Origin: Verrucomicrobiota bacterium
Lineage (GTDB): Bacteria; Verrucomicrobiota; Verrucomicrobiia; Verrucomicrobiales; Verrucomicrobiaceae
Assembly: GCA_021413535.1 (NCBI GenBank)
Contig: JAIOQF010000151.1
Span: forward strand, 1 to 28,036
DNA: 28,036 nucleotides
Direction: 5' to 3'
Shown here: positions 7,282 to 18,700 of the stretch, one piece after another
Position numbering within the stretch: the stretch's first letter is position 1
Layout: each line of letters opens with the position of its first letter
Notes under the pieces: model-generated
What the model was told of the DNA's origin: nothing
The model's database searches: none
The model's input: only the letters and a program-made list of their open reading frames with translations
Program-made: the position numbers and the translations under genes

Positions 7282-9416
7282 ATCGTGACCGTGGACGCGC
7301 CTTTGATTAATTGAAAAACGGGCTGAAGAACGGGATTGGGCTGGGTGGAGTTCACGTTGCCAATAAGAAATCCGCCAGGAACAACAGTATTGATATCAGA
7401 CCCGTAGTTGATAAACCCATCAAACTCGGTCCGGCTAGGGGCGACGTTCAGCTCAATGCTCTTGTTGTCAGTGGCCACCACGGGTTCGACTTCCAGAGTT
7501 ACTCCCACAGGTCGCATCGTAAACCCGGTGGGCGACGTGGGGATGACTACAGCTCCGCTCTTGGCGATGACTGCGGGAGCGGAGAGAATATCCCTGCCTT
7601 TCTTCTGCGACAAGGCGCGCAGCACGACTTGAAACTGCGGATCCGTGAAAACACCGGCGACCGAAAACACTCCGGGCGAACGCGAATCGGCGGCAACTGG
7701 CCGGACATTGCCAAGCAAACCGTCGATCGAGGGCAAACTGTTGAACACCGGCCCGGAACTGCGCAGACCGGCAGTGATGGGGTTGGTTCCGATCGGAGTG
7801 GATTGATCGGGACCTGTGATGGGAAACTCCTGATTGCTGAAGTCAGAATTGCGCGCGTTACCCACGGTGCCTCCGCCCGCATAGACACCGGATCCGGCGA
7901 CTTTGAACTGCCCCAGCATCCAGTCGAAGCCCAGCTCGTTGAGCTGGCTCTGATTCACTTCGATCATGCGCACGCGAACTTCAACGAGCTTCGGAATCGC
8001 ACCCGTGGACTGCTCCACGATATCGTCAATCAGCGCGAGATTCTCCGCGATGTTGGTGACGAAAAGGATGCTATTCGTTGGATTGTAGCTCGCCGCGCTC
8101 CCTTCCGGGAATGACACTCCGCGCTGCTCAAGAAACTCCCGCGCCCCGAAACGACGGATCGTCAGCCCCCCCGGTCCGGCAACCGGAATCTCCTTGGCAA
8201 AAGGATTGGGCGCGGCAGGCGGCGCATCACCCACGGGTGCATTGGAAATAAAATCCGGCGGCACGCGCCAGCTTTTCGACATGAGCACGGTCGACTTCTC
8301 AGACAGGCTAGTGATCGTCACCGCAAATTCATCCACGCGATAGACCGTGCCGCTCATCTGCGTCACATAGCGCAGCACTTCATCGAGCGGCACCCGGGAG
8401 AGTTGCAGCGTGATGGTCTTAGCCTTGGTTTCCTCAGGAACCCGCAGGATGAAGCTAATGCCTTGACGCTTCGGATCCAGATCACGGCTGCGAATGCGCA
8501 GAAATTCCAGTGTCTCCTCCAAGGTGACTCCCGGCAAATCAACCGTGGGAACAATCCAAGTCCGCAGATTGTCAATGATGCTGGCCTTCCCGGTTGCGAT
8601 CAGACCGCCGGGCCCTGCCGACTGTCCGCCAAACAATCCGGTCACATCCAGTGACTCCGGCACGGGCTTCTCCCATGCTTCATTCACCTTGTTAAGCATG
8701 GTCGCGCGAGTCTGATCGCGGGCCGATGCGTAGTATTCCATTTTCAGTTTTTCCACCCGCTCCAGGCCCTGGCGCGCCGCCGCGTTGAACTTGTCAATCC
8801 GCAGCACCGAATGAAATCTCTCCAACGCCCCATCGTAATCACCAATCTCCAGCAGACCATTGCCCAGTTGCAGCAGTGAAGTTACATCCGCCACATTCTT
8901 CAAGTGCTGCGGTGTCGCCGCTGGATTAAAGCGATCCGGATCATCCAGCTGTTTCCGAAAAAGTTTGGCGTCCGCATTTTCTGGATCAAATCTTTCTTCC
9001 AGCACGGAAGCCAGCAACGCTTTCGCGTCCGCATAACGCGCCTCCCCTGCCAGCTTGCGCGCCTGCGCGTTGGCGGCGCGAGAATATCCATCACGCGCCG
9101 CAGTCTTGATCATCGCGGTGGCGGGTGAATCCGCCAGCAATTCCCACGCAGCGCGATCTGCCTTCATCGCTCCCGAATAATCACCCTGGTCAAAAAGCGC
9201 GCCCGCTTCCAGCACCAGACTCTGCGCCTGCGAGAGTTGAGCTTCGCGCTTGGCCATTTCACGATTGGCCAGGCTGGACACCGATGGAGAATCCCCGCCG
9301 AGCAATATTCCAATGCTACAGCTCAAGCAGAGCGCCACGACCACAATCCGTCTGCGCGCAGAGCGCGAAGACAAACTTCCCGCTTGGCGGGAGGTGGATT
9401 GAGACACGATAGGCAC
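7074..9416 (-). CDS. Secretin (type IV pilus / type II secretion outer-membrane channel), Amuc_1098-like
   Basis: The 780-residue protein starts with GTG at 9416. An arginine-rich N-terminus and hydrophobic segment (about 24-41) form a Sec signal. TPR-like helices follow (about 50-230, including GNGLLEIGDYDGALERFHSV), then an STN/N0-like domain (about 283-370, VDLPGVTLEETLEFLR and TITLQLSRVPLDEVL), a short N-domain (about 440-485, NSILFVTNIAENLALIDDI) and the secretin barrel (about 595-763, ILSAPAVIAKSG, VGVTLEVEPVV, VPIIGDLPLVGRAFQSK). This order matches the Amuc_1098 family of pilus-associated secretins known from Verrucomicrobiota. The usual neighbours (Amuc_1099-1102-type pilus genes) are absent. 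The last ~17 residues after KNIMIF look foreign: a family member would continue with a VTxRxxDP-like strand, while this one reads into the antisense of the beta-CASP gene. A loop before PTSPTGFTMR also looks short. The product is possibly damaged. Confidence 0.85.
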   Translation of the reverse strand: MPIVSQSTSRQAGSLSSRSARRRIVVVALCLSCSIGILLGGDSPSVSSLANREMAKREAQLSQAQSLVLEAGALFDQGDYSGAMKADRAAWELLADSPATAMIKTAARDGYSRAANAQARKLAGEARYADAKALLASVLEERFDPENADAKLFRKQLDDPDRFNPAATPQHLKNVADVTSLLQLGNGLLEIGDYDGALERFHSVLRIDKFNAAARQGLERVEKLKMEYYASARDQTRATMLNKVNEAWEKPVPESLDVTGLFGGQSAGPGGLIATGKASIIDNLRTWIVPTVDLPGVTLEETLEFLRIRSRDLDPKRQGISFILRVPEETKAKTITLQLSRVPLDEVLRYVTQMSGTVYRVDEFAVTITSLSEKSTVLMSKSWRVPPDFISNAPVGDAPPAAPNPFAKEIPVAGPGGLTIRRFGAREFLEQRGVSFPEGSAASYNPTNSILFVTNIAENLALIDDIVEQSTGAIPKLVEVRVRMIEVNQSQLNELGFDWMLGQFKVAGSGVYAGGGTVGNARNSDFSNQEFPITGPDQSTPIGTNPITAGLRSSGPVFNSLPSIDGLLGNVRPVAADSRSPGVFSVAGVFTDPQFQVVLRALSQKKGRDILSAPAVIAKSGAVVIPTSPTGFTMRPVGVTLEVEPVVATDNKSIELNVAPSRTEFDGFINYGSDINTVVPGGFLIGNVNSTQPNPVLQPVFQLIKGASTVTIYDGATIVLSGVIAERRQDINDKVPIIGDLPLVGRAFQSKVTQVERKNIMIFAPGSGRMISELGATSEN

Positions 9417-9444
9417 AGCCCCGACTCAAGCTCATTTATGAGAT

Positions 9445-9465
9445 GTGACAAGCGACAAGTGACTG
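9445..9465. repeat. Heptamer-periodic tract upstream of the secretin gene
   Basis: Three related 7-mers GTGACAA, GCGACAA, GTGACTG lie in a row, 29 nt before the secretin start and 6 nt from the left arm of the first palindromic element. The motif is close to the GCGAAAA/GTGAAAA units in the leader of the giant gene. Confidence 0.6.
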
Positions 9466-9471
9466 ATGTGA

Positions 9472-9710
9472 GTGGTGGCGGATGTCCCATACGCCCCTGA
9501 TCGGAAAGGATGAATGTGGAATGAGGAATAATGAAGGCGGTAGTTCATACGGCCCTCCGCATGATTCCATTATTTTGGGCAGCGATTCTTCAGAAACTTC
9601 TAGTCTTGGCGACTGCGCGAATAAATACTGCGTACTGAAGTCCGCGCTCCTTTCTGGCAAGACGATGGCTATTATTCTGTCCAGAAGGCGTATGGGACAT
9701 CCGCCACCAC
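9472..9710. repeat. MITE/REP-like element, copy 1
   Basis: The 24-nt ends 9472-9495 and 9687-9710 are perfect reverse complements (GTGGTGGCGGATGTCCCATA followed by CGCC). The conserved inner box CCCCTGATCGGAAAGG follows the left end, as in the other two copies. The interior is 190 nt and includes a 7-bp-period stretch at 9508-9535 (GGATGAA, TGTGGAA, TGAGGAA, TAATGAA). The right end lies 5 nt beyond the stop codon of the giant minus-strand gene. This element plus flanks fills the 299-nt gap 9417-9715; I see no gene in it. No target-site duplication is evident. Confidence 0.85.
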
Positions 9711-9715
9711 GGCCA

Positions 9716-12700
9716 TCAGCGATTCCGCCGGCGGCGCAGGAACAGCGCGGCCAGTCCGAAGAACATCAGCATCATGCGGCCGGGTTCAGGCACTCCCGAG
9801 ACACCAAGCACACCGTAGCTTTTGAAGGCAGTGGTGTCCCATGACAGCCCGGCACCCAGTCCTGGCAGCACTAGGTCAGTAGCGAGGTTGAAGGTGTTTC
9901 CAGCCCCGCCCGAGAAGTTGCCGCCACTGCCGAAGGCGGTGCTCCAATCCAACAACTTGAAGATGTCACCCGCGACCAACGAGGGGAGGGAGTTGGTGGC
10001 GAAGGTCAAATCAGCCGCATCGCCCACCCAAATGGTCGGATACGTCGCCGAACCCCCGGTTCCCAAAATCATGTCTCCTGCAGACTTGATCGAATCATAA
10101 TCGCCATCGGCCGTCTTCCAAAGATTCACGTAGGTGGCGTCGGTAAAGTCAGTGCCGCCGATGGTCAAGCCATCAAGATAATCCTTGGCGCTCTGAGTAG
10201 AACTCACCCAAGCTGTGTCGTTGGACAAGGTGGAGGTCAGGCCAAACTGCAACTGCGATCCGTTGTTCACCGTCAGGCTGCCCACGCTGAGCTGGCCGTT
10301 GGAGGCACCAGCGGAATCTCCCGGACGGAGCACGCCGAGATTGGAGGAATTAGAACCCAGCACGACTGGTCCAAATATATTTCCCGTGCCCGACACCACT
10401 GGCGCTCCAGTCACCACGGTCTGCCCGGTGACCGGAGTGTTTGCAGCATTCCAGCCGATGCCGTTGGTGTTGGAAGCCGGGCTGAGGCTTGATGCCGTGA
10501 CCGTGGAACTGGCATGGGTAGATCCCACGCTGCTGGCACCCACTTGCAAGGTGCCGGCGCTCACTGTGGTGGGGCCGGTGTAGGTGTTGGTGCCGTTAAA
10601 CACCAGCGTGCCAGTGCCCGCTTGCGTCACTCCACCACTGCCGCTGATCACAGAGGCGAAGTCGGTGCCTTGAGTCACGTCATTGCTGCGGTTGAAGGTC
10701 AGCGTGCCAGGGGCGGTGGTGGTGATGGAACTGCTCGGGGAGAGTGATCCAGTGAGTCCGCCGTTTCCGATTTGCAAGGTGCCAGCGCTCACTAGCGTGG
10801 GACCGGTGAAGGTGTTGGTGCCGGTCAGGGTCAGAGTGCCCGTGCCGCCGCTCTTGGTCAGGCCGCCGGTGCCGCTGATGATGCCCGCGATGCTCACGGC
10901 GTAGCCGTTGGTATCGACGGTGCCGCCCGTGCCAACGGTGGAGACGCCACGCGAAGAAGTGGAGGTGATGTTGCCGCCCGCTTGCAAGGTGCCGCCGCTG
11001 AAGATCAGCGTGTTGGTGCTGCTGCTGTCGCCCAGTGCATCCGTCGTATTGGCGTTCAATGTGCCAGCGGCGATCGTGGTGCTGCCAGTGTAGGTGTTCG
11101 TGCCGCTGAGCGTCAGGGAGCCCGGACCAGTCTTGGTCAAGCTGCCCGCTCCACTGATGGTGCCGTCCACCGTCAGGGCGGCGCTGGTGTCGGATTGAAT
11201 GGTGCCGCCTCCCGCGTTCAGGGTGATGTCGCGGTTGGTGCCCAGCACGACGGTGCTGCTGGCGGCGACTTCCAAGGTGCCGCCATCCATGCTCACCGTG
11301 TTGGTCACCTGACTGTCGTCACCGATGTTTCTCAGGTCGTAGATTTTCAGCACACCGCCGTTGATCGCAGTGTTGCCGCTGTAGGTGTTGGTGTTGGTCA
11401 GGACCAGGGTGCCTGCTCCCGCCTTGATCAGACTGCCATTGGTGATCACGGCACTGATGGACATGTCATCGGCAGCAGCGCCGTTATCGATGGTGAAGGT
11501 CCGGGTGCCGCCATCCAGATCGACATTGCCCAAGAAGGTGGCTGCGCCACTGTTGGCGATGGTCACTGTCGTGGCACCGCTGGTGCTGACATTGCCCTTC
11601 AACAGCAGTTTACCCGCTGATACTGCATCGGAGTTCAGCGTCAGGGTCGCGCCGTTGGACATTTCCAATCCCAGACCGCCGCCGTTAAGCTGAAGCACAC
11701 CGCCTGCGGGGTTGCCGCCTTCCACCGTATTGGTGCCGCCGCTGATCACGATGTGCTGATCTTGCACGGAGCCGCCAGCGTTGACGGTATTGGTTCCGCC
11801 GGACCAGGTGACGGTATTGCCTAGAAGGATCAAGGTGTTGGCACCGGTGCTGAAGGTGCCGCCACTGTTGGTGAGCTTGTCGATGGTCTCGGTCAGACCC
11901 GTGGCTGCGCCGAAGTTGAAGGCACCACTGCTCATGTTGATGGAACCGAGGTTGGCGATCTGCTCACTGGCGGCCAGTTCCAAGGTGCCGCCATTGATGA
12001 GGATATCCGAGGTGGTCGCGGTGTTGCCGTCGGTCACGATGGTCGTGTTCACCCCAGCGCCGTTGAGCTTCAAAGTGCCGGTGGTAACCGTGGTCGTGCC
12101 GGTGTAAGTGTTGCTGCCGGTCAGGGTCAGGGTGCCGGTGCCGCCGCTCTTGGTCAGACCGCCAGTGCCGTTGATGATGCCGGCGATGCTTACGGCGTTG
12201 CCGTTGGTATCGATGATGCCGGTGCTGTTCAAGGTCACCCCACGCGAAGATGTGGAGGTGATGGCTCCGCCCGCTTGCAGGGTGCCGCCGTTGAAGATCA
12301 GGGTGTTGCTGGCATTGGCTTCAGCACCCAGCGCGGCAGTCGAATTGACGTTCAAGGTGCCCTGACTGATCGTGGTGCTGCCGGTGTAGGTGTTGGTGTT
12401 GTTAAGGGTCAGGGTGTTGGTGCCGCTCTTGGTGATGCTGCCGGTGCCACTGATGATGCCGGCGATGGTCACCGCATTGCCGTTGGTATCAATGGTGCCT
12501 CCAGTGCCGATGGTTGACACGCCACGCGTGGAGGTGGAAGTGAAGGCTCCGCCCGCTTGCAGGGTGCCACCGCTGAAGATGAGGGTGTTGGTGCTGCTGC
12601 TGTCACCCAAAGCGTTGGTCGAATTGGCATTCAAGATGCCCTGACTGATGGTGGTGGTGCCGCTGTAGGTGTTGAAGCCTGAGAGGGTTAGCGTGCCTGC

Positions 12701-15700
12701 GCCGGTTTTGCTCAGCGTGCCTGCGCCGGTGAGGAGACGACCGGAGATGGTGGTGTTCCCTGCGCCATCTACGATGAGATTGTTGGCTCCGGTGATGGTG
12801 CCGGAAACCACGAGAGCATTACCGGTGTCCGAGTTGCTCCAAGTCTGAGCCCCGCCCAGCACGAGGTTGGCCGCGATGGTGGCGGTCTTGGTGGTGGTAT
12901 TGCTCTTGGTAATGCCTCCGGTGCCGATAGTAAGACCATAGCCGTCGGCGTTCAGGGCAAAGTTGCTGGTGTTGTCGGAGATGGTCAGGCCGCTGATGGA
13001 CATATCCGCACCCAGCACGGTGGAGGTGGCGAAACTATTGCTGTCAACGGTGACACTCGCAGCGGACCCGGGAACCAGGGCTTGGGCCGTGCCACCGGAG
13101 GTGAGCGAGAAGTTGCTGCGGGTGCTGCCGTTGGAGGCCGCCCACACATTGGAGGCTCCAGACAATCCCCCGACGTAGAAGGTGCCGACGTTAAGAGCGG
13201 TTTGCTTGGTCACATCAATGAACAGGCCGGTGGTGGACTTGGTGATATTGGCCACGGTGAAGTCCGTGTTGTTATAGACGGTTCCCAGCGTGTAGGTGCC
13301 GCTGTTCAGCGTGGTCGCGCCGCCGCTGAGGCCGCTGACCAGCGTGTAGGTGGTGGTCGTGACGCCTGGGGTGCCTGGACGGCTCACTCCCGGGACGCCA
13401 TAGACGTTGACGGTCACGGGAGCCGTGGGCACGAGGGCGTTGCCTGCCACATTGATCTTGGCGCTGGTGGCTGTGCCGCCAACCGAGCCGCCGATGACGG
13501 TGCCTGTGCCGCCGTTAATGGTCAGCGTGCCACCGATGTTCAGGGCGGTGTCAGTGGCTGCGAAGTAACTCAAGTTTGCGCCAGCAGTGACGCTCACGTT
13601 GGCGGTGCTGCCTTGTCCCAAGGCGGTGGCATTGCGAGCGACAAGTGAGCCAGTCGAAACAGTGGTGGCGCCACTGTAAGAGTTGCTGCCGGAAAGTATG
13701 AGTGTTCCGGTGCCTTCCTTGAGCAACTGTTGTCCGGTCCCAGAGATTGCCCCACCTAAGATCTGATTGGCCGAGCTGAGGTAGTTGAGTATTATGTTGG
13801 TGTTTTGAGCACCAGCCAAGGAAATGGTGCCCGTGTAATTGCCCCCTCCCAAGAATCCACTACCCATGTTCGCGACGGCCCTGCTGTTGTTATTGCCGCC
13901 GGTGGTGTATGATTCGCCACCAATCGTCAAATAAGCAAACACTCCACCAGTCTTGCTATAGTTCACAGAAATGTTTCCTGTGAAGGTGTTTTGTCCAACG
14001 AGATTCACGTAAGCGCCGGAATTGGTCTGCCCGTTCAATGAAATGTTCAGACTCAAAGCTCCATTGCTACCGTCTGGGATCGCATTGTAAAAACTGATAA
14101 CTCCACGTTCACCGCCTGTGTTGGATCCCCCACCAGGAATATAACCAGGCACATTGTCGTGAGTGATGTTCCAGGTCAGAGGCCCGGATGCGGTCACCGA
14201 TATCGCTCCGGTAAAGGTCGTTCTCTGATTACTACCAGTGGTCTGCAATGTTCTGGAACCCGTGGATCCTCCTAGAACGATATTGTTGCTGATCGTAATG
14301 CCAGTGGTTTGCCCCCCGCCGGATGTGACAAAGAGGGTTCCGCCATCGTTGATGACGATGTTACCGCCGGACTGGTTGCTCGCACTGGTGAGCGCCAAAA
14401 TTCCCGCGTTGATTGTGGTCGTGCCGGTATAGGTGAATGGACTGGCAAGATTGAGCGTGCCGTTGCCGGCTTTGGTGAGGCCGTAGTTGTTCCCGCCATC
14501 CCCGACAGCGCCCAAGGTCAGGCCGGCGGTGTTGAGAGCTCCACCCACCGTAATCGTTTTTGTGCCAGTGGTGCCATTGGTCAGAAGCGTGACCGCTCCA
14601 GTGGACTGAGTCAGCGTGTTGGCGCTTCGGGTATAGGTGAAGTCCTGATAGATGTTCACAGCATTGGTGATGCTGCGGGCCGTGAGGGAATCCAGCGTGA
14701 CCGCCGTGCTGCCAGTGCTGTCGCCAATCTGGAGGGTGCCGGTGCCCAGTGCGGCGTTGCTGGTGTCGATGGCGAGGGTGCCAGCTTTAAGCGCGACTGT
14801 GCCGGAGAATGTGTTCGCACCGGAGAGGGTGAGGGTGCCGGTGCCGGTCTTGTTGAGGCCGTTGCCCAGGCCGAAGTCGGAGATGACGCCGCTGACCGTG
14901 AGGCCGCCGAGGGCGACGGTGGTGCCGGCGACGCTCCACTCCTGGGTGGCGGCAAGGCCGATTTTGGAGGCAATGGTATTGGTGACTGTCGTTTGCGTGG
15001 AATTGATGCCCCTGCCTGCGGTGTTGCTGTTGGCATTGGTGGCCTCGATGGTCAGCAACTTGGTGCCGCCGATCGTCACAGCGGAGGTGTTACTAAAATT
15101 AAGGGAGTTGATGTCAAAATCGACATCGAGCACGTTGGTCGTGAGTTGCGATGGGCCGGGCGTGGTGGTGGTAAAGGTGACGTTGGTCTGGTAGTCGGGG
15201 GCACCGGCGACGGCACCACCACCGGCCACTGTCGAGCGCCAGTTCCCGGTAGTGCTCCAGTTGTTAGTGGGGGTGCCACCCCCTGACCAGAAGGCGGCGG
15301 GCGTGGCGGAGGTCACATTGGTGGCGACCAGTTGAAGGTCGCCGTTGGTGCCGCCATTAGCCAGCGCGTAGGTCTGGCCGAAGGCCGCAGTGGTGCCGAG
15401 GGAGAACTTGCCGAAATTGGTGGCATCCAGCGTTCCCGCGCCGCCGATGAGGGTGTAGGTGGTCGCGTTGCGGCCCGCCAATCCGCCGAGCTGGTTGAGG
15501 TTGACGACCGCCGCGCCGGTGGTGTTGACGGTAGTGGTTCCGGCCACGCTGATCTGGTCCGAGGTGCCGGTGTTATTTCCGAGGTCGAAGTAGAGGTTGT
15601 TGGCTCCGGCCACGCCGTTGATGGCGAGCGTGCTGCCGAGGGTGAGAGTGCCCACTCCCGAGACGTCGCGGAGATCCAAGCCGCCGGTGCTGGTGAGGGT

Positions 15701-18700
15701 GACTGCGCCGCCGAGGCTGCCGGTGCCGCCGAGGAAGCCGCCGGTGACCGACACCGCACCGTTGGCCGCGCTGGAGTTGCCGTTAATGAGCAGGGTGCCG
15801 CCGCTGACGGTGGTCGTGCCGGTGTAGGTGTTGCTGCCGGAGAGGGTCCAAGTGCCGGCATCGCCCTTGGTAATGTTCAGGGAGGTGGCATTCGGGTTGG
15901 ACGGGTAATCAAGGGCATCCGCTATGATCCCGCTGATCAGGTTGCCGCTGGCACTACCCCCCAGGAAGAAGTTGTTATCAACCGTGCTGGCGCCGGTGTT
16001 GCCGCTGACCTGCCGGATGGTTCCGGTGATGGTGATCGGGGCCGACACGGCTTCAATCCGCTGCCCTCCGCCTGTGGCGGTGCCTTGCGCCGCAGTGCTC
16101 AGATCGACATCGCCAAACTGCACACGGTAGCCATTCGCGCCGGTCGTTTGGATGCCTCGAGTAGCCGCGCTCCCCAAGTTGGTCGCGAAATCCACCTTGC
16201 CCAGCACGAGCGTGCTCCCGGTGGTCGCACCCCCGTTGTTGCGAGCGTCGATGGTCACATAGTTAGCGATACCGGTAGAGGTGTCTGTTGTGTTCGGCTG
16301 AATCGTGTTACCCAGGATCACGGTGCCGGCGTCGTCCATCCGCAACGAGAGCGTAGTGCCCCTTCCCGCGGAGATCAACGTGTTGGGAGACAGCGCCGGC
16401 TTGCCCAGAATGGCAATCGTGCCGCCGTCACTCGAGATTGTTGTGTTGCCGCTGTAGGTGTTGGTGCCGCTGAGCGCCCAGGTGCCGGAGCTGGACTTGG
16501 TGACGGCGATCGTCCCGTTGCCGTTGGTGATATTTCCGGCAATGATGCCGCCGGCGCCGCCGGCGCCGAGGTTCAGGGTCTTGGCGCCCGCCGTGCTGGT
16601 GGAGACGGCGCCGAGGGTCATGGTTTTCAAGGCGTTCGCGTTCCCGATCGTTGCGTTGGAGTTCAACAGGTTGATGGGGCGGCTGGGCACCGACAGGTTG
16701 TTGGCTGCGGTGGATCCGAGGTTGAAGTTGAACGCGCTTGCATAGTTCATCGTGATCGCACTGGTGCTGTCCGCCAAGCTGTTGATCGTGATAGTTAGTC
16801 CGCCGCCAGCTGATCCTTCGGTGCCGCTCCCGACGTTAAACGCCCCGGTGAACGCGTTGCTGTCGCTGAGAAAATTGTAGTTAAAGACAGTGCCAACGCC
16901 GCCAGAATTCATACTTGGGTCTCTTCCCAAGGTGATCCCACCGGTGCCGGTGATGGCACCAGAGGTCGTGAGGGTTTTGTTTGCGTTACCGAGATAGAGA
17001 GCAGCTATGGCCCCGTTGTTCACGGTGATCGTGCGGGTCCCCAGATTAAACGTCTCGTTCGTGACGGTATTATCGGTGAAGGTAACTGCGGCCGACCCGT
17101 TGAAGGTGATGCCGGCGGCGGTGGTGGTATCTCCAAGGTTGGCGTTGGTGGGGACCAAAAGGGTGCCCGCGTTGACGAACGTGCCGCCACTATAGGTGTT
17201 GGTGCCGTTCAGCCTCACCACGCCGGAACCATCCTTGGTAATGCTGGAGGCAGAGGTGAAGTTGGCGATGACGGAGTTGACCGTCATGGTGTTGGTGGAA
17301 CTGTTGATCAGAAGCAGATTGCCGCCCGCCGTCGCGGGCGTCAGCGTGCCGGTGTTGGCGACGTTGCCCACGTTCATGGCCAAGGTGGTGGCAACGGCGT
17401 TGATGGAGTCCACCCGCAGCGTCTCCGATGCCCCGATGGCGATCGTAGCGGTCGCCGCGACGCCGCCGGAAACGCTATTGAGGATGGAGCGCACGGTGGT
17501 CGTCGTGGCACCCAAGGTGATGTTGGCGGCCGCGCCCGATTCAATGATCCGCACATCGTTCGTTGCGCCGTCGGCAATTGCCTTGGTCCCACCCGTGCCG
17601 CGGTTCACATCCGTCAAGGTTCCACTGTAAGCCACCACGTCGTTGCCGATCAAGCTGGCGTAATTGGTGCCGTTGACGGTAGCCCAATAGCCGATGATGC
17701 CGTTGGTGAGAGAAGGAGCGCTGGTGAAGGTGATCTTGCTGCGCGGATCCACGGAAGTGCTTAGACCCGTCCCGGAGAAACTGAGCGCGCCCACCGTGCG
17801 GGAAAGCCCGGCAAAGGTGAGCGTGGAGGTTTGGGCCACCGCCGCCTGCTGGATGGCCACGGTATTGGCACCGCCAATGAGGGTCAGCGTGCCGGCGCCT
17901 TCGCTGAAGCTGTTGGCGCTGGCGTCGTTGTTGAAGTTGAACGTGCCGCCGTTCATGGTGAAGGCGAGAGAACCGCTCAACCGGTCGCTATTGCTGGCCG
18001 CGGTGGCATTGGAGATGGTCAGCGTGCCGCCGGCGATGGTCACGGCGCTGCTGGTAATCGCGCCACTGGCCCCGCTGAGGGTCAGCGTGCCGGCGCTGAC
18101 GGTGGTCGCGCCACTGTAGGTATTGGTGCCAGTGAGCGCCCAAGCGCCCGCGCCTGTCTTGGTCACAGCGACGGTTCCGCTGCCGTTGCCGATGACGCCG
18201 CCGAGGGTGTTGGCTCCGGTGTTGCTACCGGTCATGAACAGGGTCTTGTCGCCGGCGGTGGAGGCACCGATTGTCATGCCCGTGCCGCCAGTGAAGACGG
18301 CGGTGCTGGAATCAATGGACGGGCTGCCGGAGGAGAGGGTGATCGGCGAGTTGTAGGTCGCGGTCACAAGATTCGTCAGCTTGGAGATGGTGCCGCCGAA
18401 ATCCAAGGTGTAGTTCGGGTTCACGTTAGTGAGGTTCAGCTCGACCGTGCCTAGGATCGTGCCGGGGCCGTTGGATGCGCCGGCGGCGGTCTGGGTCTGG
18501 GAGTAACGCAGGAAGGTGCCGAGTGGCACTCCCCCGCCCGTGGCCAGCTTGTCCAGGCTCACGTTGACGGCGTTGACATGCAGCGTGCTGGTGCCGCCCA
18601 GGACGATCTGGCTGGTGCCGCCCACGGCACCGACGCTGCTGAGGGTCAAGGTGCCCGCGCTGATGGTGGTCGGGCCGTTGTAGGTGTTGGAGCCGGAAAG

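Noticed and set aside
7311..8114. Plus-strand open frame (267 codons) over the secretin
   Set aside because: Antisense to the secretin barrel; no independent motif or start signal.
9326..9345. Lipoprotein signal in the secretin N-terminus (LCLSC)
   Set aside because: The residues before either cysteine do not fit a lipobox; an ordinary Sec signal is more likely.
9716..9900. Autotransporter beta-barrel at the giant protein's C-terminus
   Set aside because: The C-terminal region shows a short non-repeat segment and a PEP-CTERM helix, with no ~300-residue barrel and no terminal aromatic residue.
15332..16798. Long plus-strand open frame (488 codons) opposite the giant gene
   Set aside because: It is antisense to repeat-coding DNA, has Gly/Ala/Arg-rich composition with no recognisable domain, and similar open frames occur throughout 9800-23700 because the repeats are GC-rich in fixed codon positions.
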